A stretch of 64,000 bases of DNA from Paenibacillus agricola. Lineage in GTDB: Bacteria; Bacillota; Bacilli; Paenibacillales; NBRC-103111. A program made the translations under genes and the position numbers. The stretch is taken from positions 320,076-384,075 of the forward strand of contig NZ_JAAOIW010000007.1 in assembly GCF_011440305.1 (NCBI RefSeq). The letters run 5' to 3'. Below are positions 53,453 to 63,912 of this stretch, piece by piece. Position 1 is the first letter of the stretch. Each line of letters opens with the position of its first letter. Under the pieces are notes generated by a model, which had not been told where the DNA came from, ran no database searches, and saw only the letters and a list, made by a program, of their open reading frames with translations.

Positions 53453-54271
53453 CTATCTCTTTGGTATTTTAATAACAATCTCGTAGTGGTCCTCATAATC
53501 TTGTTCGGAAGTATTAATCTGTAAGCCTGAGGAAGTTACCATCTCGACAGATTGCCTGATCGTATTAAGTGCCAGCCGAACGTCCTTAGAAAAGGATACT
53601 CGTTGCTTCACTTTCTTATTAGAAACCGTTTCCTTCAAAAACTGAATGCGGCTTTCTGTTTGTTTTACATTTAATTCTTTGCTAATAATATCCTGAAGCA
53701 CTTTAACCTGTAATTCTTCTTCATGTAGAGATAATAAAGCACGAGCATGTCTCTCCGTAATTTTCCGTTCCATTAAGGCCGTCTTAACGGGGTCACTAAG
53801 GTTTAACAGCCTGATTTTATTAGCTATCGTCGATTGGCTTTTACCAATTCGTTGAGCCAAGCTTTCCTGGGTTAGCTTATGTAAATCTATAAGTTGCTGG
53901 TAAGCACTAGCTTCTTCAATAGCCGTCAAACCTTCTCGTTGCAAGTTCTCGATTAAAGCGATCGATGCTGCTTGCGAATCATTGAAATCACGGACAATAG
54001 CTGGAATGGTTTCCATACCCAGCTTAGTGACAGCCCGCCATCTACGCTCGCCTGCAATTAACTCAAAAACATTATTACGTACTCGCACAATAATCGGTTG
54101 GATAACACCTAACGTCTTAATCGTCTGGCATAGCTCTTCAATTCGCTCATCATCAAAAATCGTTCTGGGCTGATATGGACTTGGGACAATATCTTGAATA
54201 GCAATGTTTTTTATCTCGTCGGAGGAAGTTTTTTCGGTGAATCCAAACAATTTAGAAAGTTGTTCCTTCAT
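53453..54271 (-). CDS. noc: Nucleoid occlusion protein Noc
   Basis: 272 residues, a ParB-family protein: amphipathic N-terminus MKEQLSKLFGFTEKTSSDEI, DIVPSPYQPRTIFDDERI, ELIAGERRWRAV, HTH LTQESLAQRIGKSQSTIANK. Position between rsmG and parA is that of noc. It binds its own DNA sites and the membrane to keep FtsZ off the nucleoid. I did not find a clear Noc site in the window. Confidence 0.93.
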   Translation of the reverse strand: MKEQLSKLFGFTEKTSSDEIKNIAIQDIVPSPYQPRTIFDDERIEELCQTIKTLGVIQPIIVRVRNNVFELIAGERRWRAVTKLGMETIPAIVRDFNDSQAASIALIENLQREGLTAIEEASAYQQLIDLHKLTQESLAQRIGKSQSTIANKIRLLNLSDPVKTALMERKITERHARALLSLHEEELQVKVLQDIISKELNVKQTESRIQFLKETVSNKKVKQRVSFSKDVRLALNTIRQSVEMVTSSGLQINTSEQDYEDHYEIVIKIPKR

Positions 54272-54387
54272 ACCCTAACCACCCGATCTTTTTTCCGCAA
54301 AATAGCACCCAGTTTGCCAGTTTGCCGTACTATATTAATTCTCTAAACATATTACTTTTCCTGCTTCTTCCATAAAGATACGTAAAA

Positions 54388-54403
54388 TGTTCCACGTGAA
54401 ACA
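54388..54403. other. parS site between noc and rsmG
   Basis: TGTTCCACGTGAAACA, identical to the site inside parB. It ends directly at the rsmG stop region. Confidence 0.93.
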
Positions 54404-55144
54404 TTAAAGCATTAATGGAGTTTTCAAGGGAGTACCTGCTTTGCGCGGGTAAGCTTTGGGAGTAGGTGAAAATTTACGTAAGAATATCAAGTTTCTCGTT
54501 GATTTATCCACATCAGGTAGATGAAAATTCCTAGTATAAATATACTTGCTGCGCAATTCATTCAGGCTATAGGCACAAGTGTCTAGCTCCTCCTGAATAT
54601 CACTACCCTTCATCGCTACAAAGGTTCCTCCTACCGCAGTAAAAGGCAAGCATAATTCGTTTAAAACGACGAGTTTAGCAACAGCTCTAGCAGTAACAAG
54701 ATCATAATTGTCACGATGCTCCGGCAAACGAGCGATATCTTCCGCTCTGCCATGAACACATTTCACATCAGTTAAATGGAGCTCCTGAACCAAGTGGTTC
54801 AAAAACTGGATACGTTTGTTTAAAGAATCCACAATAGTAACCTTTAAATGCGGGAAGATAATTTTCAGTGGAATGCTGGGGAAGCCTGCCCCTGAACCAA
54901 TATCGGCTATATTTTTAATATCGCGTAGAGATACAAAGAAAGAGATAGAGAGGGAGTCAAAAAAATGCTTCACATATACTTCTTCTCTATCTGTAATTCC
55001 GGTAAGATTCATTTTTTCATTCCATGCTAATAATTCTTTGTAATACGTTTCAAACTGAACCAATTGGTGGTCAGTTAATTCGATATTTTTCAGTGACATT
55101 TGCGTTTTGAAATTAGCTTGTATCTCATCCATGATCATCATCAA
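54404..55144 (-). CDS. rsmG: 16S rRNA (guanine-527-N7)-methyltransferase
   Basis: 246 residues. AdoMet motif [39 protein letters not shown] and the GidB N-terminal [20 protein letters not shown]. Methylates the 530 loop; loss gives low-level streptomycin resistance. The gene overlaps the mnmG stop (TGATG); ATGs at 55141 and 55135 are also possible. The C-terminal tail after about 225 is basic and variable. Confidence 0.96.
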   Translation of the reverse strand: MMMIMDEIQANFKTQMSLKNIELTDHQLVQFETYYKELLAWNEKMNLTGITDREEVYVKHFFDSLSISFFVSLRDIKNIADIGSGAGFPSIPLKIIFPHLKVTIVDSLNKRIQFLNHLVQELHLTDVKCVHGRAEDIARLPEHRDNYDLVTARAVAKLVVLNELCLPFTAVGGTFVAMKGSDIQEELDTCAYSLNELRSKYIYTRNFHLPDVDKSTRNLIFLRKFSPTPKAYPRKAGTPLKTPLML

Positions 55145-57027
55145 CCTCTAGCTGCCAGAACACGGTTATAATGCTCTAAGTGGACTAATAGTATGGAAAT
55201 ATCAGCAGGTGTAACCCCTGAAATACGTGAAGCTTGCCCGATCGATAACGGACGGATTTTTTCTAACCTTTGCTTGGCTTCAGTAGCGATACCATAAATC
55301 TCATTATAACGAATATCATCCGGAATTTTTTTCTTTTCCATCTTACGTAATCGTTCGACTTGGATTAATTGCTTATCAATATATCCCGCATATTTAATTT
55401 GAATTTCAACCTGCTCTGTCACTTCGTCCGATAAGGCAATGGGAGACGGGGACATCATATGAATATGGCGATATGAGATTTCTGGACGCCTCAACAAAGC
55501 GATTAACTCAATAGCGTTGTTAACTTCAGCGCTTTCTATCGATATCAGAAGCTCCTGAATTTCTGATGGCTTCACCTTGGTTGTCTCCAGCCGCTGGATT
55601 TCTTCATTGATCAACCGGACTTTTTCTAGGAAACGCTCATACCGCGCTTCTTTAATTAATCCGATTTTATAGCCAATTGGCGTCAATCTTTGATCCGCAT
55701 TATCATGCCTCAACAATAAACGATATTCCGCACGCGAAGTCAGCAATCGATAAGGCTCGGTTGTCCCTTTAGTAACCAAGTCATCAATCAATACGCCAAT
55801 ATACCCTTCTGAGCGATCTAATACAATAGCTTCTTCACCAAGCACTTTACGCGCAGCATTGATGCCCGCCATCACACCTTGCCCTGCTGCCTCTTCATAG
55901 CCGGATGTACCATTAATTTGGCCGGCTGTAAATAAGCTATCAATTACCTTTGTTTCTAATGAAGGCTTAAGCTGCGTTGGAACTACCGCATCATATTCTA
56001 TCGCATAACCAGTGCGCATCATCTCTACCTTTTCAAGTCCAGGTATCGAACGCAGGATATCCAACTGCACATCTTCGGGCATACTAGTAGAAAGGCCTTG
56101 AACGTAATATTCCGAAGTATTCCGCCCTTCAGGCTCCAAGAAAATCTGGTGCTTTGGTTTATCGTTAAAACGCACAATTTTATCTTCAATCGACGGGCAA
56201 TAACGAGGACCTGTACCTTCAATAGCGCCTGAGAACATCGGGGCACGGTGTAAGTTATCCGTAATGATTTTATGCGTCTCTTCTGTTGTGTACGTTAGCC
56301 AGCAAGGAAGCTGGTTCGGTACTTCCTCTGTAGTTTCGAATGAGAAAAACTTAGGCTTCTCATCCCCAGGCTGGATTACCGTTTGGGAGAAGTCGATCGA
56401 ATCCTTATGCACGCGCGGTGGCGTACCTGTTTTAAACCGTACGAGCTCAAGCCCATGCTCTCTGAGAGAGTGCGATAGCTTAACAGCCGGCTGTTGATTG
56501 TTAGGTCCACTTTCGTACATCAATTCGCCCATAATAATTTTGCCGCGCAAATAAGTCCCAGTCGTGACAACAACGGCTTTAGCAAAATAGCGTGCACCTG
56601 TTTTCGTAATGATACCTTTACAGATACCATCTTCAACGATCAGCTCCTCTACCAGCCCTTGGCGAAGGGAGAGCTTGGGTTCGTTTTCCATCGTTTGCTT
56701 CATCGTATGCTGATAAAGAAATTTATCCGCTTGCGCACGTAACGCATGAACCGCAGGTCCTTTGGCCGTATTCAGCATCCGCATTTGGATATAAGTACGG
56801 TCAATATTGCGTCCCATTTCTCCGCCAAGCGCATCAATTTCACGAACAACATGCCCTTTGGCAGGGCCGCCAATCGACGGATTACATGGCATAAAAGCGA
56901 CCATATCCAAATTGATCGTAATCATCAAGGTTTCACAGCCCATTCGAGCCGCAGCCAGCGCCGCCTCACAGCCAGCATGCCCAGCTCCAACCACAATCAC
57001 ATCATAACTTCCTGCATCGTAATTCAT
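55141..57027 (-). CDS. mnmG: tRNA uridine-34 modification enzyme MnmG (GidA)
   Basis: 628 residues, full length. FAD-binding [53 protein letters not shown] and the tRNA-binding C-terminal part. With MnmE it installs the carboxymethylaminomethyl group on U34 of certain tRNAs. Conserved order mnmE-mnmG-rsmG. Confidence 0.98.
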   Translation of the reverse strand: MNYDAGSYDVIVVGAGHAGCEAALAAARMGCETLMITINLDMVAFMPCNPSIGGPAKGHVVREIDALGGEMGRNIDRTYIQMRMLNTAKGPAVHALRAQADKFLYQHTMKQTMENEPKLSLRQGLVEELIVEDGICKGIITKTGARYFAKAVVVTTGTYLRGKIIMGELMYESGPNNQQPAVKLSHSLREHGLELVRFKTGTPPRVHKDSIDFSQTVIQPGDEKPKFFSFETTEEVPNQLPCWLTYTTEETHKIITDNLHRAPMFSGAIEGTGPRYCPSIEDKIVRFNDKPKHQIFLEPEGRNTSEYYVQGLSTSMPEDVQLDILRSIPGLEKVEMMRTGYAIEYDAVVPTQLKPSLETKVIDSLFTAGQINGTSGYEEAAGQGVMAGINAARKVLGEEAIVLDRSEGYIGVLIDDLVTKGTTEPYRLLTSRAEYRLLLRHDNADQRLTPIGYKIGLIKEARYERFLEKVRLINEEIQRLETTKVKPSEIQELLISIESAEVNNAIELIALLRRPEISYRHIHMMSPSPIALSDEVTEQVEIQIKYAGYIDKQLIQVERLRKMEKKKIPDDIRYNEIYGIATEAKQRLEKIRPLSIGQASRISGVTPADISILLVHLEHYNRVLAARG

Positions 57028-57131
57028 TGTTATTCCTCCTTAGAGTTATGCGTAGCATAACTTTCTTCGTAAGCATCTTCTGAGTTTTGCTTATGCAAAA
57101 CTTTCTTCGTAAGCATTTATCCTTTAATCCT

Positions 57132-58508
57132 TTACTTGCCCAAACAAAATTGCGAAAAAATTTGGTCAATCAACGATTCTCCGACAGAATCACCAATAAT
57201 TTCGCCCAGGTATTCCCACGCGTTGCGAATGTCAATTTGAAGCAGGTCGATAGGAACAGCAGCACCCGCAGCTTCGTAAGCTTCATCTATAGAGCTTCTC
57301 GCCTTTTTCAGTAAAGCGATATGGCGTGCATTGCTAACATAGGTCTGGTCATTCAATTCTACCTGCCCACTAAAAAATAGGCTAGCGATAGCTTTTTCCA
57401 AATCAGCAATGCCCTGCTGCTCTAAGAGCGACATCGAGACAATCCGATCCGCAGGAAAATGCCCCGCCAATACATCCAGTTCAATCCGTTGCAACAAGTC
57501 GAGCTTATTAACAATCACAATCGTCTGCTTATCCTTTAATTGCTCAATAAGTGTAAGCTCATCGGGCTCAAGCTTTTCTGCTCCGTTGAATACAAGCAGG
57601 ATTAAATCAGCATCTGCTAAAGCATTTTTTGATTTTTCCACACCTAGCTTTTCCACAATATCCGAGGTTTCACGAATGCCCGCCGTATCTAGCAGCTTTA
57701 AGGGAATCCCATTGACCGTGACGAATTCCTCGATTACGTCCCGGGTCGTACCTGGTATTTCAGTAACAATAGCTCGATTTTCCTGGGCTAGTGTATTAAG
57801 AAGAGAGGACTTGCCTACATTGGGCTTACCAATAATCGCGGTGACAATACCCTCACGCAATATTTTTCCTTGTTGTGAGGAATTCAATAATTGTTCAATC
57901 TGGGCAATTGCTTTGAGGCAACGGGTCGTAATAAAAGCATTTGTCATCTCTTCGACATCATGCTCCGGGTAATCGATATTAACCTCGATATGAGCCATCA
58001 ATTCGACTAGCTCATGGCGAAGCCGCTTAATATTATTCGATAAAGCGCCCTCTGCCTGCTTCATTGCCACACGGTGGGCACGGTCGGATTTCGCCCGGAT
58101 CAAATCAATAACGGCTTCCGCTTGCGACAAATCAATCCGCCCGTTTAAATAAGCCCGCTTCGTGAACTCGCCCGGCTCCGCTAGCCGTACCTGCTGCTCC
58201 AGCAGTAGATCCAGCACCATTTTCACCGATATGAATCCGCCATGGCAGCTAATCTCCACCACATCCTCCGTTGTGAACGACTTCGGAGCCTTCATTACCG
58301 TAACCAACACCTCATCTATACGCTCCATCGTAAGCGGATGCTTAATGAAGCCATAATGTACCGTATGTGAGGGTACTATAGCTAGCTTAGTAGCTCCGAA
58401 AAAAATGCGATCTGCCTCGGCAATCGCCTTGTCTCCGCTTATTCGGATAACAGCAATTCCCCCCTCTCCCATTGGTGTGGAAATCGCAGCAATTGTATCT
58501 TGGTTCAT
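57132..58508 (-). CDS. mnmE: tRNA modification GTPase MnmE (TrmE)
   Basis: 458 residues from MNQDTIAAISTPMGEGGIAV; GAGGTG lies 6 bases before this ATG. G1 IGKPNVGKSSLLNTL, G2/G3 EIPGTTRDVIEEFVT and LLDTAGIRET, G4 VNKLDLL, and the C-terminal catalytic Cys in FCLGK. Partner of MnmG in U34 modification. Confidence 0.98.
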   Translation of the reverse strand: MNQDTIAAISTPMGEGGIAVIRISGDKAIAEADRIFFGATKLAIVPSHTVHYGFIKHPLTMERIDEVLVTVMKAPKSFTTEDVVEISCHGGFISVKMVLDLLLEQQVRLAEPGEFTKRAYLNGRIDLSQAEAVIDLIRAKSDRAHRVAMKQAEGALSNNIKRLRHELVELMAHIEVNIDYPEHDVEEMTNAFITTRCLKAIAQIEQLLNSSQQGKILREGIVTAIIGKPNVGKSSLLNTLAQENRAIVTEIPGTTRDVIEEFVTVNGIPLKLLDTAGIRETSDIVEKLGVEKSKNALADADLILLVFNGAEKLEPDELTLIEQLKDKQTIVIVNKLDLLQRIELDVLAGHFPADRIVSMSLLEQQGIADLEKAIASLFFSGQVELNDQTYVSNARHIALLKKARSSIDEAYEAAGAAVPIDLLQIDIRNAWEYLGEIIGDSVGESLIDQIFSQFCLGK

Positions 58509-58633
58509 AAGTGGCACCTCAACCTAATCATAGCTTTCTGTAATTTCTGTTGTTGCTAAAGCATGGCGACGTCTATAAATCTATTTAAAAAAAGCAATGA
58601 GTCATAACATGACATCATTGCGGCAGCGATAGT

Positions 58634-59251
58634 TTATCTTAATACTATTACGACTCTTCGATTAGGCTCCTCGCCTCTGCTGAAGGTGCGCACTTTAGGG
58701 TGTTCCTGCAGCTGGGCATGAATCACTTTACGCTCTTGTGGAGACATCGGTTCGAGTATGACTTCTTTTTTAGTGCGAATCACTCTTTCTGCTAGCCGGT
58801 CGGCTAATTCTTCAAGTGTCTTTTGGCGGCGTTCACGGAAATTTTCAGCATCCAATACAATTCGCATATGGGTGGTTGAATACCGGTTGGCTACAATATT
58901 CATTAAATATTGCAAGGCATCCAAGGTTTGCCCTCTTCTGCCTATCAGCATCCCCAGATCCGAGCCGTACAAATGAAGCTCCATATTTTCTTTGTCTATC
59001 TTTTTTTCAATCCTTACTTCAAGTCTCATCGTGCGAAAGACGTCCTGTAAAAAATAGATGGTTTCTTCAACAGCATCAGGAATAAGCTCCAGTTCAACTT
59101 TGGCATCCCTGGTTCCTATGAAGCCAAACAACCCTCTAGAGGGTTGCTCAAGTACATGGATTTTTACCCGATCCTCCGTGGTATTCCATTGGCGAAGACC
59201 ATTTTTCACGGCCTCTTCAATCGATTTACCCGTAACCAACAATTTTTTCAT
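58634..59251 (-). CDS. jag: RNA-binding protein KhpB (Jag)
   Basis: 205 residues: Jag_N domain (KKLLVTGKSIEEAVKNGLRQ, GLFGFIGTRDAKVELE), KH domain with GMLIGRRGQTLDALQYLMNI and R3H domain (ERKVIHAQLQEHPKVRTFSR). Binds RNA with KhpA and affects cell elongation and division. Its ATG overlaps the end of yidC. Confidence 0.95.
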   Translation of the reverse strand: MKKLLVTGKSIEEAVKNGLRQWNTTEDRVKIHVLEQPSRGLFGFIGTRDAKVELELIPDAVEETIYFLQDVFRTMRLEVRIEKKIDKENMELHLYGSDLGMLIGRRGQTLDALQYLMNIVANRYSTTHMRIVLDAENFRERRQKTLEELADRLAERVIRTKKEVILEPMSPQERKVIHAQLQEHPKVRTFSRGEEPNRRVVIVLR

Positions 59252-59994
59252 TTTGTCAGGCCACCCTTATTGTTTTGAGGTACTTTAGGCTTTTTATAAA
59301 TAAAGTAAGATTGTACAATCGTGAACGTATTACTGAACACCCAATACAGCGGCAGTGCAGCAGCAAAATTCATGGCCATAACAAAGATCAGCACCGGGAA
59401 AATAAACATTAAGTTTTGCATTTGTGGAGTCATTTGGGATGACATCATTTTTTGCTGGAAAAAGGTAGTGATAGCAGCTAGTAAAGGAAGAATATAATAA
59501 GGATCCTTCGTTCCCAATTGTAGCCATAAGAAGGTATCCCCAGCAATGTGGCCGTTGCGCATAATAGCGTTATATAAAGCAATCAAAATTGGCATTTGGA
59601 CAATTAATGGAAAACAACCGGCTAATGGATTGACACCATTGCTTTGAAAAAGCTTCATCGTTTCTTCTTGTTGCTTTTTAGCATCGTCCTTGTACTTCTC
59701 TTTTAGCTTCTTCAGCTCGGGCTGCAAATCCTGCATCCGTTTGGAGCTTTTATATTGCTTTAATGTAAGCGGTAATATGATCAAGCGAATAATGATAGTA
59801 ACAACCAAGATGGACAATCCATACTGTCCCCAAAGCGCACCCGCGAACCAATCCAAAACATCAGCCAATGGACCTACAAAATACTTGTCCCAAAAGCCGT
59901 TGGCGGGGTCAATTGGAGAAGTTGCCGGAGCACACCCAGCAAGCAGCAAAAAGATGAGTGAAAACGGCAAATATTTAGTTAATCGACGGGTCAA
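59248..59994 (-). CDS. yidC: Membrane protein insertase YidC (SpoIIIJ type)
   Basis: 248 residues from a TTG (AGGAGG eight bases upstream). Lipoprotein signal with lipobox LLAGC (Cys20), then five membrane helices with the Oxa1/YidC core (IRLIILPLTLKQYKSSKRMQ, NPLAGCFPLIVQMPILIALY). Inserts membrane proteins alone or with Sec; SpoIIIJ-type copies are also needed for sporulation. Confidence 0.96.
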   Translation of the reverse strand: MTRRLTKYLPFSLIFLLLAGCAPATSPIDPANGFWDKYFVGPLADVLDWFAGALWGQYGLSILVVTIIIRLIILPLTLKQYKSSKRMQDLQPELKKLKEKYKDDAKKQQEETMKLFQSNGVNPLAGCFPLIVQMPILIALYNAIMRNGHIAGDTFLWLQLGTKDPYYILPLLAAITTFFQQKMMSSQMTPQMQNLMFIFPVLIFVMAMNFAAALPLYWVFSNTFTIVQSYFIYKKPKVPQNNKGGLTK

Positions 59995-60069
59995 AATGAG
60001 ATCCTCCTAAATGTTCTTTTCCAATAATAAACTATAGCATATTTGACCCCAAAAAAGAAATCAAGCTTT

Positions 60070-60414
60070 CTACTTTCTTATAAGCAGGGAGCCCCTGAAT
60101 AACACATGGAGGACACATTTTTCCATTTCTTTATATTTCATGCCTACAACAGGCTTACGGGCAATAATAATCAGATCATAACCGCCTACTAGCTTAGGTG
60201 CATTTAATCGAACAATTTCTTTAAGCATCCGGCGAATCCGGTTGCGGACAACGGCATTACCCAGCTTTTTGCTGACGGAAATACCCAGGCGGAAAGACGG
60301 CTGGCGGATCCGGGCATACGAATAAAGAACAAACTGGTGATTGGCCACAGATTTACCACCGCGGTACACCTTGTCAAAATATTCTCTTTTGGTTAATCGA
60401 TGTTCTCTGTCCAA
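60070..60414 (-). CDS. rnpA: Ribonuclease P protein component
   Basis: 114 residues from a TTG (GGAGAG six bases upstream): LTKREYFDKVYRGGKSVANH, the RNR motif KKLGNAVVRNRIRRMLKE, and GYDLIIIARKPV. Assists the RNase P RNA in 5' maturation of tRNA. Confidence 0.97.
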   Translation of the reverse strand: MDREHRLTKREYFDKVYRGGKSVANHQFVLYSYARIRQPSFRLGISVSKKLGNAVVRNRIRRMLKEIVRLNAPKLVGGYDLIIIARKPVVGMKYKEMEKCVLHVLFRGSLLIRK

Positions 60415-60487
60415 GGTCAGCTCTCCATTTAAGTTCCTAATTCCGCATCATTTTCAAACCGCTTTTACACAAACCCCAATATGTCCA

Positions 60488-60523
60488 AACAACAAAAAAG
60501 ACCACCTAATGTGGCCTCTTGTA
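60488..60523 (-). terminator. Hairpin between rpmH and rnpA
   Basis: Minus strand AGAGGCCACATTAGGTGGTC TTTTTTG: GRCCACC-type stem with T-run directly past the rpmH stop. It may attenuate read-through from rpmH into rnpA. Confidence 0.75.
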
Positions 60524-60658
60524 TTAAGCACTCAATACTTTTCTTCCTTTTAAACGGCGAGCAGCTAGTACTTTACGACCATTCTTAGTACTCATTCTCT
60601 TGCGAAAACCATGTACCTTCTTGCGCTTTCTAACATTCGGTTTAAACGTAGGACCCAT
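60524..60658 (-). CDS. rpmH: Ribosomal protein bL34
   Basis: 44 residues: [20 protein letters not shown] then [20 protein letters not shown]. Standard bL34. AGGAGG precedes the ATG. First gene of the leftward operon from oriC. Confidence 0.98.
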   Translation of the reverse strand: MGPTFKPNVRKRKKVHGFRKRMSTKNGRKVLAARRLKGRKVLSA

Positions 60659-60799
60659 CTATCCTGCACCTCCTTGAGGAAAAAGCATTCCCAAAAATAC
60701 CTCTTAACATTAAACCACAGAAAGACCTAAGAAGTCAAACTATAATTGCAACTGCATTTAGGAAGTAAGCTAGGTGGCGATCCGAGCGTTTCCGTCGAA

Positions 60800-61100
60800 T
60801 CTTGGAGCCTGTGTATAACAAAATCGAAATTTTTCACATGCTGTCGAATTAATAACAACGTATTAACAATATATAGTGCTGTTGATAAAACTTACACACA
60901 AGCTATAGACATTGTGGATAAAAGCAAACAATTCATTGATAATGCACACATATTTTGATATTATGATTATGCTCTCCCTGTGGATAGGTAGTATTCACAG
61001 GAATATTATCAACAGTCTGTGGATATCTTTGTGCACAATTCAATCCCCTTATTAATAAGTTAATAGTTGATACCTGCATAATGTGGATAAGATTCGACAG
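60800..61100. other. oriC, dnaA-upstream DnaA-box cluster
   Basis: Boxes, all in the same orientation: TGTGTATAA (60810-60818), TGTGGATAA (60913-60921, perfect), TGTGGATAG (60979-60987), TGTGGATAT (61018-61026), TGTGGATAA (61082-61090, perfect). The region is AT-rich, without genes, between divergent rpmH and dnaA. It also contains the dnaA promoter, where the last boxes would allow autoregulation. Confidence 0.92.
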
Positions 61101-61181
61101 TATCCGCTATTTTTCTAAATTTAAATACTGCTGTACCGGCTAATGCCACAACGCTTAATTTCCAAAAGGAGTGAATACATT

Positions 61182-62543
61182 GTGGAAAGCCATCCTAACG
61201 AGCAATGGCAGCAAGTCCTTTCAATTATTCAAACAAGGCTTAGTAAACCTAGCTTTGAGACGTGGTTTACATCCACCAAAGCTGTAACCTTCAACGATTC
61301 CAAAATTGTCATTTGTGCTCCCAACAATTTTGCCCGAGAATGGCTCGAGAACCGATACACCAAGCTCATCAGGGACACAATCGTTGACTATAATGGTAAA
61401 TCGATTGATGTGAAATTTATTATTGAATCCGAGGAAGACAAGACTGCTGACCTTCCCTCCCCAACGCATTATAATGCGAAGTCCACCCTGGCTGTTCCTG
61501 AAGAAACATTCAGTCACATGATGAATCCCAAATACACATTTGATACCTTTGTTATAGGCTCTGGCAACCGATTTGCCCATGCTGCTTCATTGGCGGTTGC
61601 GGAAGCTCCTGCAAAAGCCTATAATCCATTGTTCTTATATGGGGGTGTAGGACTTGGAAAAACACATTTGATGCATGCCATCGGGCATTTTGTATTGGAG
61701 CATAATCCGCGTGCTAAGGTGCTTTATATTTCTTCGGAGAAGTTTACGAATGAATTCATCAATGCGATCCGCGACAATCGAGGCGAGAGCTTCCGTAACA
61801 AATACCGCAATATTGATGTGCTGCTGATTGATGACATTCAATTTTTAGCGGGTAAGGAAGGGACACAAGAGGAGTTTTTTCATACCTTTAACGCTCTTCA
61901 CGAGGAAAGAAAGCAAATTATTATTTCCAGTGACCGCCCCCCTAAAGAGATCCCAACCTTGGAAGAACGGCTACGATCTCGCTTCGAATGGGGACTGATT
62001 ACGGATATTCAGCCTCCCGACCTGGAAACGCGGGTAGCCATTTTACGCAAAAAAGCGAAAGCTGACAATTTGGAAGTTCCCATTGAAGCCATGGTTTATA
62101 TAGCCAGCCAAATTGATACCAATATTCGAGAACTTGAAGGTGCCTTAATCCGGGTTGTGGCTTATTCTTCGTTAATTAACCAAGACATTACCTCCCACCT
62201 GGCAGCTGAAGCCTTGAAAGATATTATTCCGAGCAGCCGGCCACGGGTAATTACCATACAAGATATCCAGCAAAAGGTTGGAGAATTTTATGGAATGAAG
62301 CTTGAGGATTTTAAAGCGCGTAAACGTACGAAGATGGTCGCTTATCCGCGGCAAATCGCGATGTATTTATCGCGTGAATTAACCGACTTTTCACTTCCCA
62401 AGATCGGTGAGGCTTTTGGCGGACGCGACCATACGACCGTGATCCATGCCCATGAGAAAATTTCCGTCGCTCTGAAAACGGATCAGGAGCTTTATAAAAT
62501 TGTCCACAGCTTGATCGAGAAAGTGAAACAAGTTACCGCCTAA
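61182..62543 (+). CDS. dnaA: Replication initiator DnaA
   Basis: 453 residues from the GTG at 61182, eight bases after AAAGGAGTG. Domain I ([20 protein letters not shown]), short linker II (about 85-110), AAA+ domain III with [20 protein letters not shown], Walker [21 protein letters not shown] and the ISS-type [10 protein letters not shown], and domain IV with [15 protein letters not shown] that reads the DnaA box. Unwinds oriC and loads the helicase. Confidence 0.98.
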   Translation: MESHPNEQWQQVLSIIQTRLSKPSFETWFTSTKAVTFNDSKIVICAPNNFAREWLENRYTKLIRDTIVDYNGKSIDVKFIIESEEDKTADLPSPTHYNAKSTLAVPEETFSHMMNPKYTFDTFVIGSGNRFAHAASLAVAEAPAKAYNPLFLYGGVGLGKTHLMHAIGHFVLEHNPRAKVLYISSEKFTNEFINAIRDNRGESFRNKYRNIDVLLIDDIQFLAGKEGTQEEFFHTFNALHEERKQIIISSDRPPKEIPTLEERLRSRFEWGLITDIQPPDLETRVAILRKKAKADNLEVPIEAMVYIASQIDTNIRELEGALIRVVAYSSLINQDITSHLAAEALKDIIPSSRPRVITIQDIQQKVGEFYGMKLEDFKARKRTKMVAYPRQIAMYLSRELTDFSLPKIGEAFGGRDHTTVIHAHEKISVALKTDQELYKIVHSLIEKVKQVTA

Positions 62544-62590
62544 TCCAAATGAGCATGAAATTAACTAAATATCAGGTCTGTATAACTTGG

Positions 62591-62705
62591 AGCCTATGCA
62601 CAAACTATTCACATGTGGATAGGCTTTTGTATTGCCGCTTTCATCCACATATCCACATATCCCGGTCGCCTACTACTATTACTAATAAAAAAAGAGTAAT
62701 ATGAG
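62591..62705. other. oriC, dnaA-dnaN unwinding region with DnaA-trio
   Basis: TGTGGATAG (about 62614-62622), then TCATCCACAT and ATCCACATAT, a short GC-rich CCCGGTCGCC, the triplet run TACTACTATTACTAATAA (62671-62688) and an A-rich stretch. The order box / GC patch / TAC-TAT triplets is that of the Bacillus basal unwinding element. AGCCTAT / ATAGGCTTTT just before may also terminate dnaA. Confidence 0.85.
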
Positions 62706-62751
62706 GATAACTGACCTTGTCTAAACATTTTTGAATTCTAGGAGTGAAAGC

Positions 62752-63894
62752 ATGAAATTAACAATCTTAAAAGACTACCTGAACGACTCGATCCAACATG
62801 TGTCCAAGGCGATTTCTAGTAAAACACCCATCCCGATTTTGAGTGGTATTAAAATAGATGTCGATAGCAACGGCATGACATTAACAGCCAGCGATACCGA
62901 TATTTCCATCCAAAGCTTTATTCCTATAGAGCTCAATGATTTAAACATTATTGAATTAGAGCGAACGGGAAGTATTGTTTTATCCGCCAAGTTTTTCGTT
63001 GAGATCATTCGCAAGCTTCCAGCAGCTATTGTTGAAATTGAGGTTAAAGACAATTTTCAAACGGTTATCCGCTGTGGATCTTCAGAAATCCAATTGGTCG
63101 GTCTTGATCCAGAAGAATACCCTACGCTGCCAAGCATTGAAGAATATAGAAGATTCCAATTACCCAGTGATTTATTAAGAACGATGATCAAGCAAACGAC
63201 CTTTGCTGTCTCAACCAATGAATCCACACCCATTTTAACCGGAGTTTTATGGACAGTTGAGAACGGTAAGCTCAAATTTACCGCCTGTGACCGACATCGC
63301 TTAGGAACACGTGAAACCAATATTGAAGTCGCTTCCGACTTTCAGTTAAATAATATTTCCATATCCGGGAAAACTTTAAACGAGTTAGCTAAAATTTTGC
63401 CTGACCAGAACACATTGATTGATATCGTATTTGCAGAAAATCAAGTTTTATTTAAGCTGAGCTCTATTCTTTTTTATACAAGGATTCTGGACGGCACCTA
63501 TCCGGATACTTCCAAGCTCATTCCACAATCGTACCAAACCGAGCTCGTGATCAACGGCCACCAGCTTGCTGATGCGATCGACCGTGCTTACTTGCTTTCC
63601 AGGGAAGAGAAAACGAACATCGTGAAATTGATTATGAACGAGGATCGAACAATTGAAATTTCCTCCAGCTCCTCAGAGCTTGGAAAGGTCACAGAGCAAT
63701 TAGAAACGACTAGCTTAACTGGAGAGCTGCTCCGCATTTCTTTTAATTCCAAATATATGCTGGACGCGCTTAAAGTGATGGACAGTGAGCTTATTCATAT
63801 TGGGTTCACAGGTGCCATGCAGCCGATTATTATCCGCCCTGAGGAAACCTCCTCCCTGCTGCAATTAATTTTGCCTTACCGGACGACGAACTAA
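62752..63894 (+). CDS. dnaN: DNA polymerase III sliding clamp
   Basis: 380 residues from MKLTILKDYLNDSIQHVSKA; TAGGAG lies before this ATG, and seven upstream in-frame codons are not family-like. Three clamp folds, with TPIPILSGIKIDV, STPILTGVLW, and the C-terminal MQPIIIRPE region. Confidence 0.98.
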   Translation: MKLTILKDYLNDSIQHVSKAISSKTPIPILSGIKIDVDSNGMTLTASDTDISIQSFIPIELNDLNIIELERTGSIVLSAKFFVEIIRKLPAAIVEIEVKDNFQTVIRCGSSEIQLVGLDPEEYPTLPSIEEYRRFQLPSDLLRTMIKQTTFAVSTNESTPILTGVLWTVENGKLKFTACDRHRLGTRETNIEVASDFQLNNISISGKTLNELAKILPDQNTLIDIVFAENQVLFKLSSILFYTRILDGTYPDTSKLIPQSYQTELVINGHQLADAIDRAYLLSREEKTNIVKLIMNEDRTIEISSSSSELGKVTEQLETTSLTGELLRISFNSKYMLDALKVMDSELIHIGFTGAMQPIIIRPEETSSLLQLILPYRTTN

Positions 63895-63912
63895 TAAAGG
63901 AGCCCGTTTGCC

